The position numbers and the translations under genes are program-made. From positions 35,151-99,150 of the forward strand of contig NZ_LDAS01000001.1 in the NCBI RefSeq assembly GCF_001020565.1: 64,000 nt of DNA, read 5' to 3'. Positions within the stretch are counted from its first letter, which is position 1. Each line of letters begins with the position of its first letter. This stretch comes from Maribacter thermophilus. GTDB taxonomy: Bacteria; Bacteroidota; Bacteroidia; Flavobacteriales; Flavobacteriaceae. This document shows, piece after piece, positions 17,275 through 25,434 of this stretch. The notes under the pieces are model-generated. The model searched no databases. It was not told the DNA's origin and saw only the letters and a list, made by a program, of their open reading frames with translations.

Positions 17275-19111
17275 TAAAGAATATCTTAAAGGTTGTGCCT
17301 TTGCCTACTTCACTTTCTACTTCAATTTTTCCACCCATTGCTTCCACCTGATTCTTGGTTATATAAAGGCCTATACCTCTGGCGTTTTGATGGTTGTGGA
17401 ACGTTTTGTACATTCCAAACAGTTTGTTCCCATATTTTTTTAGGTCAATGCCCAGTCCGTTATCTTGTACAGACAAGATACTAAAGTTACCCTCTTTTGT
17501 CAAATCCAGTGTTAACTCGGGTTTTCTTTTGGGGTGTTTGTATTTGATGCCATTGGTGATAAAATTCATTAAGATACTATCTAAATATGACGGAACGGCT
17601 TTTAAGGTTTCTTTTTTTGATATGTTGTTCGTAATACTTGCTTGGTTAGAATCTATGAAATCTGATAAGTTTTTCTTTACGGCGGTTATTCTCTCATGAA
17701 GGTTTACTTCTTTTGTCTCTAGATTTACGTTGGTGCTAATAGCGACCACTTCATTTAAATTGTCTATGGTTTCGAGTAAATTTTTGGACGCGCTATCTAG
17801 CATGTTCAGTATTTTCTTTTTTTCGTCTTCACATTCTTCATGATGTAAAAAATCTAATAGCATGGAGAAATTGGCTGTATGTGATCTTAAGTTATGTGAA
17901 ACTATATGGGCAAAATTGATCAGTTTTTTGTTTTGTAAAGAGGTGACATCTATAAGGTTCCTAAGCTCTTTCTCCTTTTGTTTAATGTTTGTAATGTCCA
18001 AACTGATACCGATCAGGCCATTTGCTGTGCCATTTTCGTCGAAAAGTGGAATTTTTGAACTTAGAAATATAGTTTGTGTACCATCTTTTTTGGTGCAAAT
18101 TAGTTCTTCCCCAAGAATTGGTGTCAAATTTGTCATTACCCTTATATCCTGTTCGGTGTAAGTACGGGCTGTTTCCGCATCGTACAAGTCAAAATTGTTC
18201 TTGCCCAACAGGTCGTTTTCATTATCAACCTCGAAGAAATCACATTCTGCCTTGTTAGCAAGAATTTTTCTGGAATTTATGTCTTTTACGTAAACGTTTA
18301 GAGGAAGGTTGTCCACTAGGGTCCTTAATAGCTTTTCATTTTTTTTGGTCTCTAAATGAGCGATTATTTGGTCGTTAATATCTTGAAATGTGCCACTAAA
18401 ACCAACCAATTCTCCTTTTTTGAATATGGCTTTTCCGGTAGTCAAGACCCATTTATCTATACCAGTGGCGGTAGTTATTTGCAATTTTTCGCTCCATGGG
18501 GTTCCTTTTTCAGAAGCTTCGTAAAGAGCCATGGAAATAGCATTTCGGCTATAACCTTCTTTGTAAAACTTAATGGCCGAATCAATGTCGGGAACATAAT
18601 CCATTGGTACCTCATGAACAGCCTTGGTAATATCGCACCAACTTATTTTATTGGAGACAATGTCATATTCCCATCTTCCTGTTTTAGAGCTTTTGGACTG
18701 TTGGTTTAATAGATTTTTTGTCTTTTCGAGTTCTAATTCGTTTTCGATGGATTCTGTTACATCGTTTATTTGAATGATGGCCCCAATAATATTTTCATTT
18801 AGATCGTACCAACAGGTGTTGGACCATTCGTACCATTTTTCTGTTTGGTTGGCATCAATATGTTTATGCACCCCTAATGGTTTTGCTTGTCCGCAAAAAC
18901 AGTCTTGCAATACCTTTTTCCATTTATGGCTTACCTCAGGGAAAACATCGAATATGCTTTTTCCCAAGGTGTTGTTGCTGTCTTTTTCAAAAGTGGCAAT
19001 CCATTTATCGGAAGCATGAACAATCTTAAATGTTCTGTCAACAAAAACAGTTAAGGTAGGTAATTGCTTTATTAAGTAAGACGCTGGTTGGATTTGGGGG
19101 TCTTTCAACAT
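17261..19111 (-). CDS. Cytoplasmic multi-PAS hybrid-type sensor histidine kinase
   Basis: A 616-residue soluble kinase with three PAS domains (about residues 10-120, 135-255 and 262-385), the second and third with PAC-like C-termini (GFSGTFQDIN, GLIGISLDITNIK). The phospho-acceptor region reads IVSHNLRSH with His406, a variant of the usual H-E-[LI]-R/K-T-P box in which Asn replaces Glu and His replaces Pro. The HATPase part has FITNGIKYK, VQDNGLGIDL and ARGIGLYITKN. No membrane segment, so the signal is probably internal (redox, ligand or light). A -7-like TATATTTG lies at 19136-19129. Confidence 0.92.
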   Translation of the reverse strand: MLKDPQIQPASYLIKQLPTLTVFVDRTFKIVHASDKWIATFEKDSNNTLGKSIFDVFPEVSHKWKKVLQDCFCGQAKPLGVHKHIDANQTEKWYEWSNTCWYDLNENIIGAIIQINDVTESIENELELEKTKNLLNQQSKSSKTGRWEYDIVSNKISWCDITKAVHEVPMDYVPDIDSAIKFYKEGYSRNAISMALYEASEKGTPWSEKLQITTATGIDKWVLTTGKAIFKKGELVGFSGTFQDINDQIIAHLETKKNEKLLRTLVDNLPLNVYVKDINSRKILANKAECDFFEVDNENDLLGKNNFDLYDAETARTYTEQDIRVMTNLTPILGEELICTKKDGTQTIFLSSKIPLFDENGTANGLIGISLDITNIKQKEKELRNLIDVTSLQNKKLINFAHIVSHNLRSHTANFSMLLDFLHHEECEDEKKKILNMLDSASKNLLETIDNLNEVVAISTNVNLETKEVNLHERITAVKKNLSDFIDSNQASITNNISKKETLKAVPSYLDSILMNFITNGIKYKHPKRKPELTLDLTKEGNFSILSVQDNGLGIDLKKYGNKLFGMYKTFHNHQNARGIGLYITKNQVEAMGGKIEVESEVGKGTTFKIFFNEKI

Positions 19112-19641
19112 GCTGTTGTAATTTCTTACAAATATATCAGAGCTTTGTATTTAAGATTAATCTTTGTTGTGAACTGGCATATATTTGTGGTTTTGTAAAT
19201 GTTTTGGTCTTAAATCGTTGTTGTTTGTTAAGTTCTGTACAGACAACAAAAGGTTATCGTATTATTTAATTTGTTTTTTTTGTTGTTAGGTGAGCTTGTT
19301 CGGTCCTCTTTTTTCGGGTGTATCGAACTTAAAAAAATGAGTGTTTCCCTTGGGTTTTTTTCTTGGGACAGACCAATGTCAAACCTGTTGTTATCTGTAT
19401 ATACAACAGTGCAATTTGTATAGCTATTCATCACCATCATTGTCTTTTAGCCATTATTTTTATCCAATTGCCTAGAAATCAGGTTTTATACTGATTTCAA
19501 AAAATATTACTACCATGTAAAGGGTAATATCTCTAGATAAAAGTAAGAATATTCTGCTATAATATCTATAAAAGAAATGGTGATTTATTAGCAAATAGGT
19601 GTTGATAAGTATTGGGAAGAAGACTTTTTAAGAAAAGCGAT
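19112..19641. other. 530-base non-coding stretch
   Basis: Separates two minus-strand units. I find no convincing gene; a 70-codon minus-strand frame at 19228-19440 has no recognisable features. There is an inverted repeat CTGTTGT...ACAACAG (19385-19408) around TGTATATACA, similar to the marR operator candidate at 38311. The rest is AT-rich. No riboswitch or known RNA was recognised. Confidence 0.5.
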
Positions 19642-20100
19642 TTAAGATGATATTCTTACGGAATCGGGTACCAGGCCGGTATAGTCTCCCCCATTACGGA
19701 TTACATCTCTTACAATGGACGAACTTATATAGGATTTTCCCGAAGAGGTAAGTAGGAATACGGTTTCTATTTCCGAAAGTTTACGATTGGTGTGCGCAAT
19801 CGCTTTTTCAAATTCGAAATCTGCCGGATTTCGCAATCCCCTTAATATATAGTTTGCTTCTACTTTTTTACAAAAATCGACCGTTAGCCCCTCGTAGGTA
19901 AGGACTTTTATCTTTGGTTCGTCGGCAAATGCCCTTTTTATGAACGACATTCGTTGTTCTAACGAAAACATATATTTCTTTTGAGCGTTTTTTCCGATAG
20001 CTATTATGAGTTCGTCGAATAGTGTAATGCCTCTCATGATAATATCATGATGGCCTAAGGTAAGGGGGTCAAAAGAACCTGGGAAAATTGCACGTCTCAT
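19642..20100 (-). CDS. coaD: Phosphopantetheine adenylyltransferase
   Basis: Catalyses the fourth step of coenzyme A synthesis, joining 4'-phosphopantetheine and ATP to dephospho-CoA. The nucleotidyltransferase motif is FPGSFDPLTLGHHDII, and the C-terminal SYISSSIVRD corresponds to the ISSTxxR motif. GLRNPADFEFE is also conserved. The length of 152 residues is normal. It lies 33 bases downstream of ddl in the same direction. Confidence 0.97.
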   Translation of the reverse strand: MRRAIFPGSFDPLTLGHHDIIMRGITLFDELIIAIGKNAQKKYMFSLEQRMSFIKRAFADEPKIKVLTYEGLTVDFCKKVEANYILRGLRNPADFEFEKAIAHTNRKLSEIETVFLLTSSGKSYISSSIVRDVIRNGGDYTGLVPDSVRISS

Positions 20101-20133
20101 AGTTGTGGAAAATAATACTTAAAGGTAGTTATT

Positions 20134-21108
20134 TTAATGAAGAACCTCGTTGATAGCATTTTCAAAAAGTTGGGGCAGGTCTATACCAGCTTCCAGTGCC
20201 TGTTTGGGCAAAATACTTTCGGCCGTTAATCCGGGGGTTGTATTTACCTCTATTAGGTGGGGTTCGTCACCAATGAAAATAAATTCACTTCTAGAAAATC
20301 CTTTTAATTTTAGGATGGTATAAATTTTTTCTGCTAGGGTTGTAACATTTAGTTCTTGGGTCTTGGAAATTCTGGCCGGTGTTATCTCTTGTGATTTACC
20401 CTCGTACTTTGCTTCATAGTCAAAAAAATCGTTTTCCGAAACGATTTCGGTGATGGGCAAGACTTTTGTTTTTCCTTTAAAAGTGATTACACCTACAGAT
20501 ACTTCGGTGCCATCCAAAAAACCTTCGATGATGATCTCATCGTCTTCTTTAAATGCATGGTCTATCGCTTTTTGCAGTTCTTCTTTTTTGTATACTTTAG
20601 AAATACCGAAACTACTACCGGCTTTGTTGGCTTTTACAAAACAGGGTAACTGTACGGTGTCTATAATCTCTTGTTCGTTTATTTTATCTCCTTTGTTAAG
20701 GTAATACGAAGGGGCCGATTTAACGCCGTAGGGCTTTAGCACACTTAGTAGGTCTCTTTTGTTAAAGGTAAGTGCCGACTGATAAAAATCACATGAAGTG
20801 TGTGGTATGTTCAGTAATTCAAAATACGCCTGCATAAGTCCATCTTCTCCCGGGGTGCCATGTATAGCGTTAAAAACACAATCAAAGAATATTTTTTCAT
20901 CGCCGATCTTTAGAGAAAAGTCATTTTTGTTAATGGGGGTCTCATCTCCTTTTTCATTAACGTAGACCCATTTTTTCTTGAATATATGTACAGGGTACAA
21001 ATCAAATTTATCTTTATCCAAATTATTGTATACTACCATACCGCTATTTAGCGATATTTTATACTCGCTAGAATAGCCACCCATTATAATTGCTATCTTT
21101 TTCTTCAT
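20134..21108 (-). CDS. ddl: D-alanine--D-alanine ligase
   Basis: ATP-grasp ligase that makes the D-Ala-D-Ala dipeptide for peptidoglycan. Motifs are IMGGYSSEYKISL at the N-terminus, HGTPGEDGLMQAYFELL, KANKAGSSFGISKV (ATP-binding loop), EVSVGVI and EVNTTPGLTAESILPKQ near the C-terminus. The 324-residue length is typical. It is divergent from the PASTA gene and upstream of coaD. A weak promoter (CATCTTTG at 21143-21136) may serve it. Confidence 0.97.
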   Translation of the reverse strand: MKKKIAIIMGGYSSEYKISLNSGMVVYNNLDKDKFDLYPVHIFKKKWVYVNEKGDETPINKNDFSLKIGDEKIFFDCVFNAIHGTPGEDGLMQAYFELLNIPHTSCDFYQSALTFNKRDLLSVLKPYGVKSAPSYYLNKGDKINEQEIIDTVQLPCFVKANKAGSSFGISKVYKKEELQKAIDHAFKEDDEIIIEGFLDGTEVSVGVITFKGKTKVLPITEIVSENDFFDYEAKYEGKSQEITPARISKTQELNVTTLAEKIYTILKLKGFSRSEFIFIGDEPHLIEVNTTPGLTAESILPKQALEAGIDLPQLFENAINEVLH

Positions 21109-21234
21109 CGGGAATAAAAAAAAGTTGTTAACGATGCAAAGATGTGTTATTCCCTTTAAACAAAAAAGGATGTATTGTTTAACCTGATGATTTTTGTAAA
21201 AGAATATCCGTTAACATTTAAAAATGAGGTTTAA

Positions 21235-21261
21235 TTGGTAAATAGGCATTTATTATATTTG
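21235..21261 (+). promoter_or_regulatory. Promoter candidate for the PASTA-rluD unit
   Basis: TATATTTG at 21254-21261 is an exact TAnnTTTG match. The -33 TTG at 21235-21237 is present but the 16-base spacer is short. Start of transcription would be about 12 bases before the ATG at 21280. Confidence 0.55.
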
Positions 21262-21279
21262 TACGATTAAAAACGCCAA

Positions 21280-21867
21280 ATGAGGAATTTCTTAAGTTTT
21301 TTAAAGAGTAAAACATTTCTAATTCAGTTGGGGCTGGCATTCGTGGCTCTATTGATATTGGTGTTCTTTACGATGAGCTGGTTAAATAGTACCACCAACC
21401 ATGGTGAGTTTGTAGAAGTTCCGGATTTTTCCAAACTGTCCGTCATGGAAATGCGACAATCTGTAGAAAAAGCAGGATTGCGTTATGAAGTTGTAGATTC
21501 TGCAAATTATAATCCCGATTACCCCAAATTTTCCATTATAGAACAAAACCCTTCGGCAGGTACAAAGGTTAAGGCAAATAGGAAAATATATTTTACCGTA
21601 AACCCATCAGGTTACAAGAAAGTTACCGTTCCCAATATCATCCAGGTGACCAAGAGAAATGCTTCCTCTATGTTAAAGGCGGTGGGGCTAGACGTTCAGA
21701 GGGTTACCTATATAGACCAATTGGGTAAAGATATGGTCTATTATATCAAGTATAGGGGAAAAGATATTAAGCCAGGGGACAAGCTTCCAAAAACCTCTAA
21801 AATTGAACTGATTTGCGGTAACGGCAATATTCCTGACAGCGCAAGGATTCAGGCCGATTCCGAATAA
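21280..21867 (+). CDS. PASTA-domain membrane protein
   Basis: A 195-residue bitopic protein. One TM helix is at about residues 15-33, then two to three PASTA repeats: VEVPDFSKLSVMEMRQSVEKAG, VTVPNIIQVTKRNASSMLKAVG and a C-terminal half repeat. PASTA domains bind muropeptides or beta-lactams in penicillin-binding proteins and Ser/Thr kinases; here there is no kinase or transpeptidase. The neighbouring divergent ddl gene makes a peptidoglycan precursor, which fits a cell-wall role. The rluD gene follows by two bases. Confidence 0.88.
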   Translation: MRNFLSFLKSKTFLIQLGLAFVALLILVFFTMSWLNSTTNHGEFVEVPDFSKLSVMEMRQSVEKAGLRYEVVDSANYNPDYPKFSIIEQNPSAGTKVKANRKIYFTVNPSGYKKVTVPNIIQVTKRNASSMLKAVGLDVQRVTYIDQLGKDMVYYIKYRGKDIKPGDKLPKTSKIELICGNGNIPDSARIQADSE

Positions 21868-21869
21868 AT

Positions 21870-22898
21870 ATGACAGCTAACTTAAATCCCGAACCTGAAG
21901 ACAATGACCTTTTTGAACATCATAGATTTGTAGCTTCAAAAGGGCAAGAACCATTAAGGGTAGACAAATTCTTGATGAATTTTATCGAGAACGCTACTAG
22001 AAACAAGATTCAGCAAGCGGCCAAAGATGGCCATGTTTGGGTAAACGATACCATTGTAAAATCGAATTATAAGGTAAAGGCAGGAGATGAGGTAAAAGTA
22101 CTGTTCGAACATCCTCCGCATGAGTATTTGTTGGTGCCAGAAAATATTCCAATAGATGTAGTCTATGAAGACGATGTTCTATTGGTGGTGAACAAACCTG
22201 CCGGTATGGTGGTACATCCAGGTCATGGTAATTATTCCGGTACGCTCATAAATGCTTTGATATATCATTTTGACAACTTACCGACCAATAGTAATGAGCG
22301 TCCAGGTCTGGTTCATAGAATAGATAAGGATACTTCTGGTCTTCTGGTCATAGCAAAGACAGAGGCCGCCATGACCCATTTGGCAAAACAGTTCTTTGAC
22401 AAAACATCGCAAAGAGAATATATCGCTTTGGTTTGGGGGAATGTAGAGGATGATGAAGGTACAATAGAGGGCAATGTGGGCCGAAACCCGAAGAACAGGC
22501 TTCAAATGCATGTTTTTCCCGATGGGGAAGAAGGTAAAGAAGCCGTTACCCACTATAAGGTACTTGAGAGATTGGGTTATGTAACCTTGGTATCTTGTAG
22601 ATTGGAGACCGGTAGAACGCATCAGATAAGGGTACATATGAAATATATTGGTCACACCCTGTTCAATGATGAGCGCTATGGGGGTGACAAAATTTTAAAA
22701 GGCACCACCTTTACCAAGTACAAGCAGTTTGTAGAAAACGCGTTTAAGGTGTTGCCAAGGCAGGCATTACATGCCAAGACTCTCGGTTTTGTGCATCCCG
22801 TTACGGGAAAGCAGATGTATTTTGATTCTGAAATTCCCGATGACATGCAATCTTGTATAGAAAAATGGAGAAACTATAGTAAAAATAGTATAGAATAG
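21870..22898 (+). CDS. rluD: RluA-family 23S rRNA pseudouridine synthase
   Basis: Isomerises uridines in 23S rRNA. The 342-residue protein has an N-terminal S4 RNA-binding domain (about residues 25-80; RVDKFLMNFIENATRNKIQQ) and a catalytic domain with VVNKPAGMVVHPG and the active-site Asp in GLVHRIDKDTSGLLVIAK. RTHQIRVHM follows near the end. The family match is sure; the RluD target (1911/1915/1917) is inferred from length and S4 domain. It is two bases downstream of the PASTA gene. Confidence 0.9.
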   Translation: MTANLNPEPEDNDLFEHHRFVASKGQEPLRVDKFLMNFIENATRNKIQQAAKDGHVWVNDTIVKSNYKVKAGDEVKVLFEHPPHEYLLVPENIPIDVVYEDDVLLVVNKPAGMVVHPGHGNYSGTLINALIYHFDNLPTNSNERPGLVHRIDKDTSGLLVIAKTEAAMTHLAKQFFDKTSQREYIALVWGNVEDDEGTIEGNVGRNPKNRLQMHVFPDGEEGKEAVTHYKVLERLGYVTLVSCRLETGRTHQIRVHMKYIGHTLFNDERYGGDKILKGTTFTKYKQFVENAFKVLPRQALHAKTLGFVHPVTGKQMYFDSEIPDDMQSCIEKWRNYSKNSIE

Positions 22899-23052
22899 AT
22901 ATTGCCAATATCACTATCATAACTCTTTCTGAACATCCATAGTTTTTACTTGAAAACCTAGTTATTTTTGATATGTGAATAGTTGAATGTTCTTTGTTTT
23001 TTTCTATAGGCAAAGAAGTTTATATTTAAACAGGTTTAAAATTAAATTTCCG

Positions 23053-23814
23053 ATGAAAATTGTAATATCGCCCGCCAAATCGTTAGATTTTGAAAGTAAT
23101 TTGCCCACTCAAAAATTTTCTCAGCCCGTATTTATAGAAGAGGCCAAAAAACTAAATAAAATTTTGGCGAAGAAAAAGCCAAAGGCTCTTTCTGAACTTA
23201 TGTCCATTTCCGATAATCTGGCTCAGTTGAATTGGGAGCGAAATCAAAATTTTAAAACTCCGTTTACCGCAGAAAATGCAAGACCGGCAGTTTACGCTTT
23301 TAACGGGGACGTTTACCAAGGTTTGGATGCCTACACCCTTAAAGAGTCACAATTGGAAGACCTGCAAAATACCCTGCGTATCCTTTCTGGGCTTTATGGT
23401 GTTTTAAAACCATTGGACCTTATGCAACCTTACCGTTTGGAAATGGGGACCAATTTAAAGGTAGGTAGAAAGAAAAACCTATATGAATTCTGGAAAAGTA
23501 CACTTACCGATTATCTGAACAGCGAGCTAGAGAATGATGAGCTATTCGTTAATTTGGCGAGTAATGAATATTTTGGTGCCATTGATGCCAAAAAATTAAA
23601 AGTGCCGGTTATTGCCCCTGTTTTTAAGGATTGGAAAAATGACAAATTGAAAGTAATCAGTTTTTACGCGAAAAAGGCAAGAGGTTCTATGGTGCGCTAT
23701 ATTTTGGACAATAAAGCGAAAAGTTTGGACGATATAAGAGGATTTGATTTAGACGGGTACCAGTTTAGTGCCGAGCATACCTTAAAAGAAAACCAACCTG
23801 TGTTTGTTAGGTAA
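23053..23814 (+). CDS. yaaA: Peroxide stress protein YaaA
   Basis: A 253-residue member of the YaaA/DUF328 family, which limits free iron and DNA damage under hydrogen peroxide in E. coli. Diagnostic parts are [15 protein letters not shown] at the start, [37 protein letters not shown] and NLASNEYF. The frame is open from 22987, but the family start is the ATG at 23053. It stands alone, with a short lipoprotein gene following. Confidence 0.95.
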   Translation: MKIVISPAKSLDFESNLPTQKFSQPVFIEEAKKLNKILAKKKPKALSELMSISDNLAQLNWERNQNFKTPFTAENARPAVYAFNGDVYQGLDAYTLKESQLEDLQNTLRILSGLYGVLKPLDLMQPYRLEMGTNLKVGRKKNLYEFWKSTLTDYLNSELENDELFVNLASNEYFGAIDAKKLKVPVIAPVFKDWKNDKLKVISFYAKKARGSMVRYILDNKAKSLDDIRGFDLDGYQFSAEHTLKENQPVFVR

Positions 23815-23869
23815 AATATAATGCAAGAGATTTCGTTCTGTTAGTATAATTATATATGATAATAATACT

Positions 23870-24235
23870 ATGAAAAGGTTCTTGGCGATATTGGTACTGT
23901 TTATTGTGGTAGTTTCTTCTTGTACGGATAGGGATGATGATGTTGATATGGTAAATATTCGTATTAAGAACGATACCGATTTCTCGTTTACCGAAGTAAG
24001 GATCATAGAAAAAGATACGGTATTTGAAAATATACCTGCAGGTGAATTCTCGGATTATTACGAGTTTGAGAGTGCTGCAGAAGAGATGCAACTGAGTATT
24101 GTTACAGATTCGGCCACTTATGGTTATTCGCCAAACCAAGCGGTAATAGATTCTTTACCTATAGGTTTTTATACCTATGAACTGGCAATTGATGAAGAAA
24201 ACCAAGTAGAGTTCAACTTCAGAATAGACTACTAG
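23870..24235 (+). CDS. Hypothetical lipoprotein
   Basis: A 121-residue protein with a lipoprotein signal MKRFLAILVLFIVVVSSC, Cys18 being the lipidation site, followed by acidic DRDDDVD. Asp residues after the Cys are consistent with a mature lipoprotein near the surface. The rest is predicted mainly beta-strand with a Tyr/Phe-rich C-terminus. I do not recognise a family. Its stop is only four bases from the stop of the convergent bTHX gene. Confidence 0.75.
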   Translation: MKRFLAILVLFIVVVSSCTDRDDDVDMVNIRIKNDTDFSFTEVRIIEKDTVFENIPAGEFSDYYEFESAAEEMQLSIVTDSATYGYSPNQAVIDSLPIGFYTYELAIDEENQVEFNFRIDY

Positions 24236-24239
24236 TAAT

Positions 24240-24368
24240 CTATTTTTTCTTGCTGATTTTTATTTTTTCTTCAACACTGGGTCTTCTTTTTATTTTTTTA
24301 GGTCGTCTGGCGCCATAAGAATTATTGGCTATTTTACCTCTTTTTGATTTTTTGTCTCCTTTTCCCAT
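24240..24368 (-). CDS. Small ribosomal subunit protein bTHX
   Basis: A 42-residue very basic protein, MGKGDKKSKRGK at the start followed by IANNSYGARRPKK and a Lys-rich tail. This is the THX family: GDxKTKRGKI...SYGxRRP. Thx of Thermus lies in the head of the 30S subunit, and homologues are standard in Bacteroidota. Being under 60 codons it is easy to miss. ATG 24368 is the family start; an in-frame ATG two codons earlier exists. Confidence 0.88.
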   Translation of the reverse strand: MGKGDKKSKRGKIANNSYGARRPKKIKRRPSVEEKIKISKKK

Positions 24369-24467
24369 AACCATACTGTTTTTATCATCTTAAAGTTAAT
24401 AAATTAGAGGCTAAAAAGCTATTACAATGTCTTGTTGTACCTTTAACGGTATAACCAATATTCCATT

Positions 24468-25127
24468 TTGTTTGTACATACACATCCATACGAACCTTTT
24501 TTGTTTAAAGAGGCAACAAAGCTTATAGTGGGCACTTTGCCTCCACCTAGATTTACCACAAGAGATTTAAAAGAAGGAGACGTAGATTTTTGTTATGGAA
24601 GTAGAGATGGACAATTGTGGCCTATATTGAACGATATTTTTAACTTGGCCCTGCCTTTTGAGACAACGCAAGAAGCCATAGAGAAACGTAAGTCTTTTTT
24701 AGTAGAGCGTAAAATTGGAATATGTGATATTGTTGCTTCTGCGGTACGAAGCAAAGTAGATGCCTCTGATTTGGGGATGCAAAATATTGAGTTAAGAAAT
24801 CTGTTGAGGTATCTGGGCCAATATTCAAATGTAGAAACCTTGCTGTTTACTGGTGGCAATAGTAAAAATGGACCTGAATATCTATTCCGAAAACATTTAA
24901 GGGCAAATGGTGTAGTTTACGAAAAACTGTCCGATGAGGTGCCTAGGATTCATAGGTTTGTTCATCCTATTACGGCAAAAGAAATACGTACCGTATCGTT
25001 GATAGCGCCTTCTGGCGCCGCTAACAGGGCAGTGGGCAGTCTATCTTTATACAAGAGTTTAAAGGCCAAAGATCCAACATTTAACACATTGGATTTTAGG
25101 ATCATGCAGTACAGAAAATTCTTTTGA
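24468..25127 (+). CDS. Uracil-DNA glycosylase superfamily protein
   Basis: A 219-residue protein that looks like the UDG fold: IVGTLPPPRF (water-activating loop region) near the N-terminus, YGSRDGQLWPILNDIF, KIGICDIVASAVR, and LIAPSGAANRAVG near the C-terminus at the place of the minor-groove loop. It most resembles the HDG-like (family 6) group. Activity on uracil or hypoxanthine is inference. No upstream ATG is available, so it starts at TTG 24468. A short terminator follows. Confidence 0.72.
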   Translation: MFVHTHPYEPFLFKEATKLIVGTLPPPRFTTRDLKEGDVDFCYGSRDGQLWPILNDIFNLALPFETTQEAIEKRKSFLVERKIGICDIVASAVRSKVDASDLGMQNIELRNLLRYLGQYSNVETLLFTGGNSKNGPEYLFRKHLRANGVVYEKLSDEVPRIHRFVHPITAKEIRTVSLIAPSGAANRAVGSLSLYKSLKAKDPTFNTLDFRIMQYRKFF

Positions 25128-25169
25128 TCTTTTATGGGTTAATTTTAAGGGGGCTATTTGTACAAACTA

Positions 25170-25200
25170 AAAAGAGTCCCGCTTTTGGCAAGACTCTTTT
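25170..25200 (+). terminator. Intrinsic terminator
   Basis: AAAAGAGTC (25170-25178) pairs with GACTCTTTT (25192-25200), 9 bp with a GC-rich loop. The T-run is only four bases, so efficiency may be modest. Confidence 0.7.
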
Positions 25201-25434
25201 ACGAGAACACTATATGAAAATGAAAAAAATTATTTACTTAACTACAGTGTAAAACTAAGTCGGTTTTGCAGAATAGTTTAATTATTGTTGTCAAAACTGT
25301 TGTTTTTGTGGTAAAGGAAATCTATTTTGTTATTTAAGAATATTCGTGCCCATGATTACTCTAGAATATCGATATTTATATTCGAAAATAGGAGTCCATG
25401 AATATCTAAACAAAAGAAAAATAACGAGCGTTAT
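25201..25434. other. Intergenic region before ppc
   Basis: AT-rich with no gene. No full TTTG/TAnnTTTG promoter pair was found, although ppc must be transcribed from here. No riboswitch recognised. Confidence 0.4.

Noticed and set aside
19228..19440. 70-codon minus-strand frame in the 530-base gap
   Set aside because: No family, no promoter in place, low-complexity codons; too weak to call.
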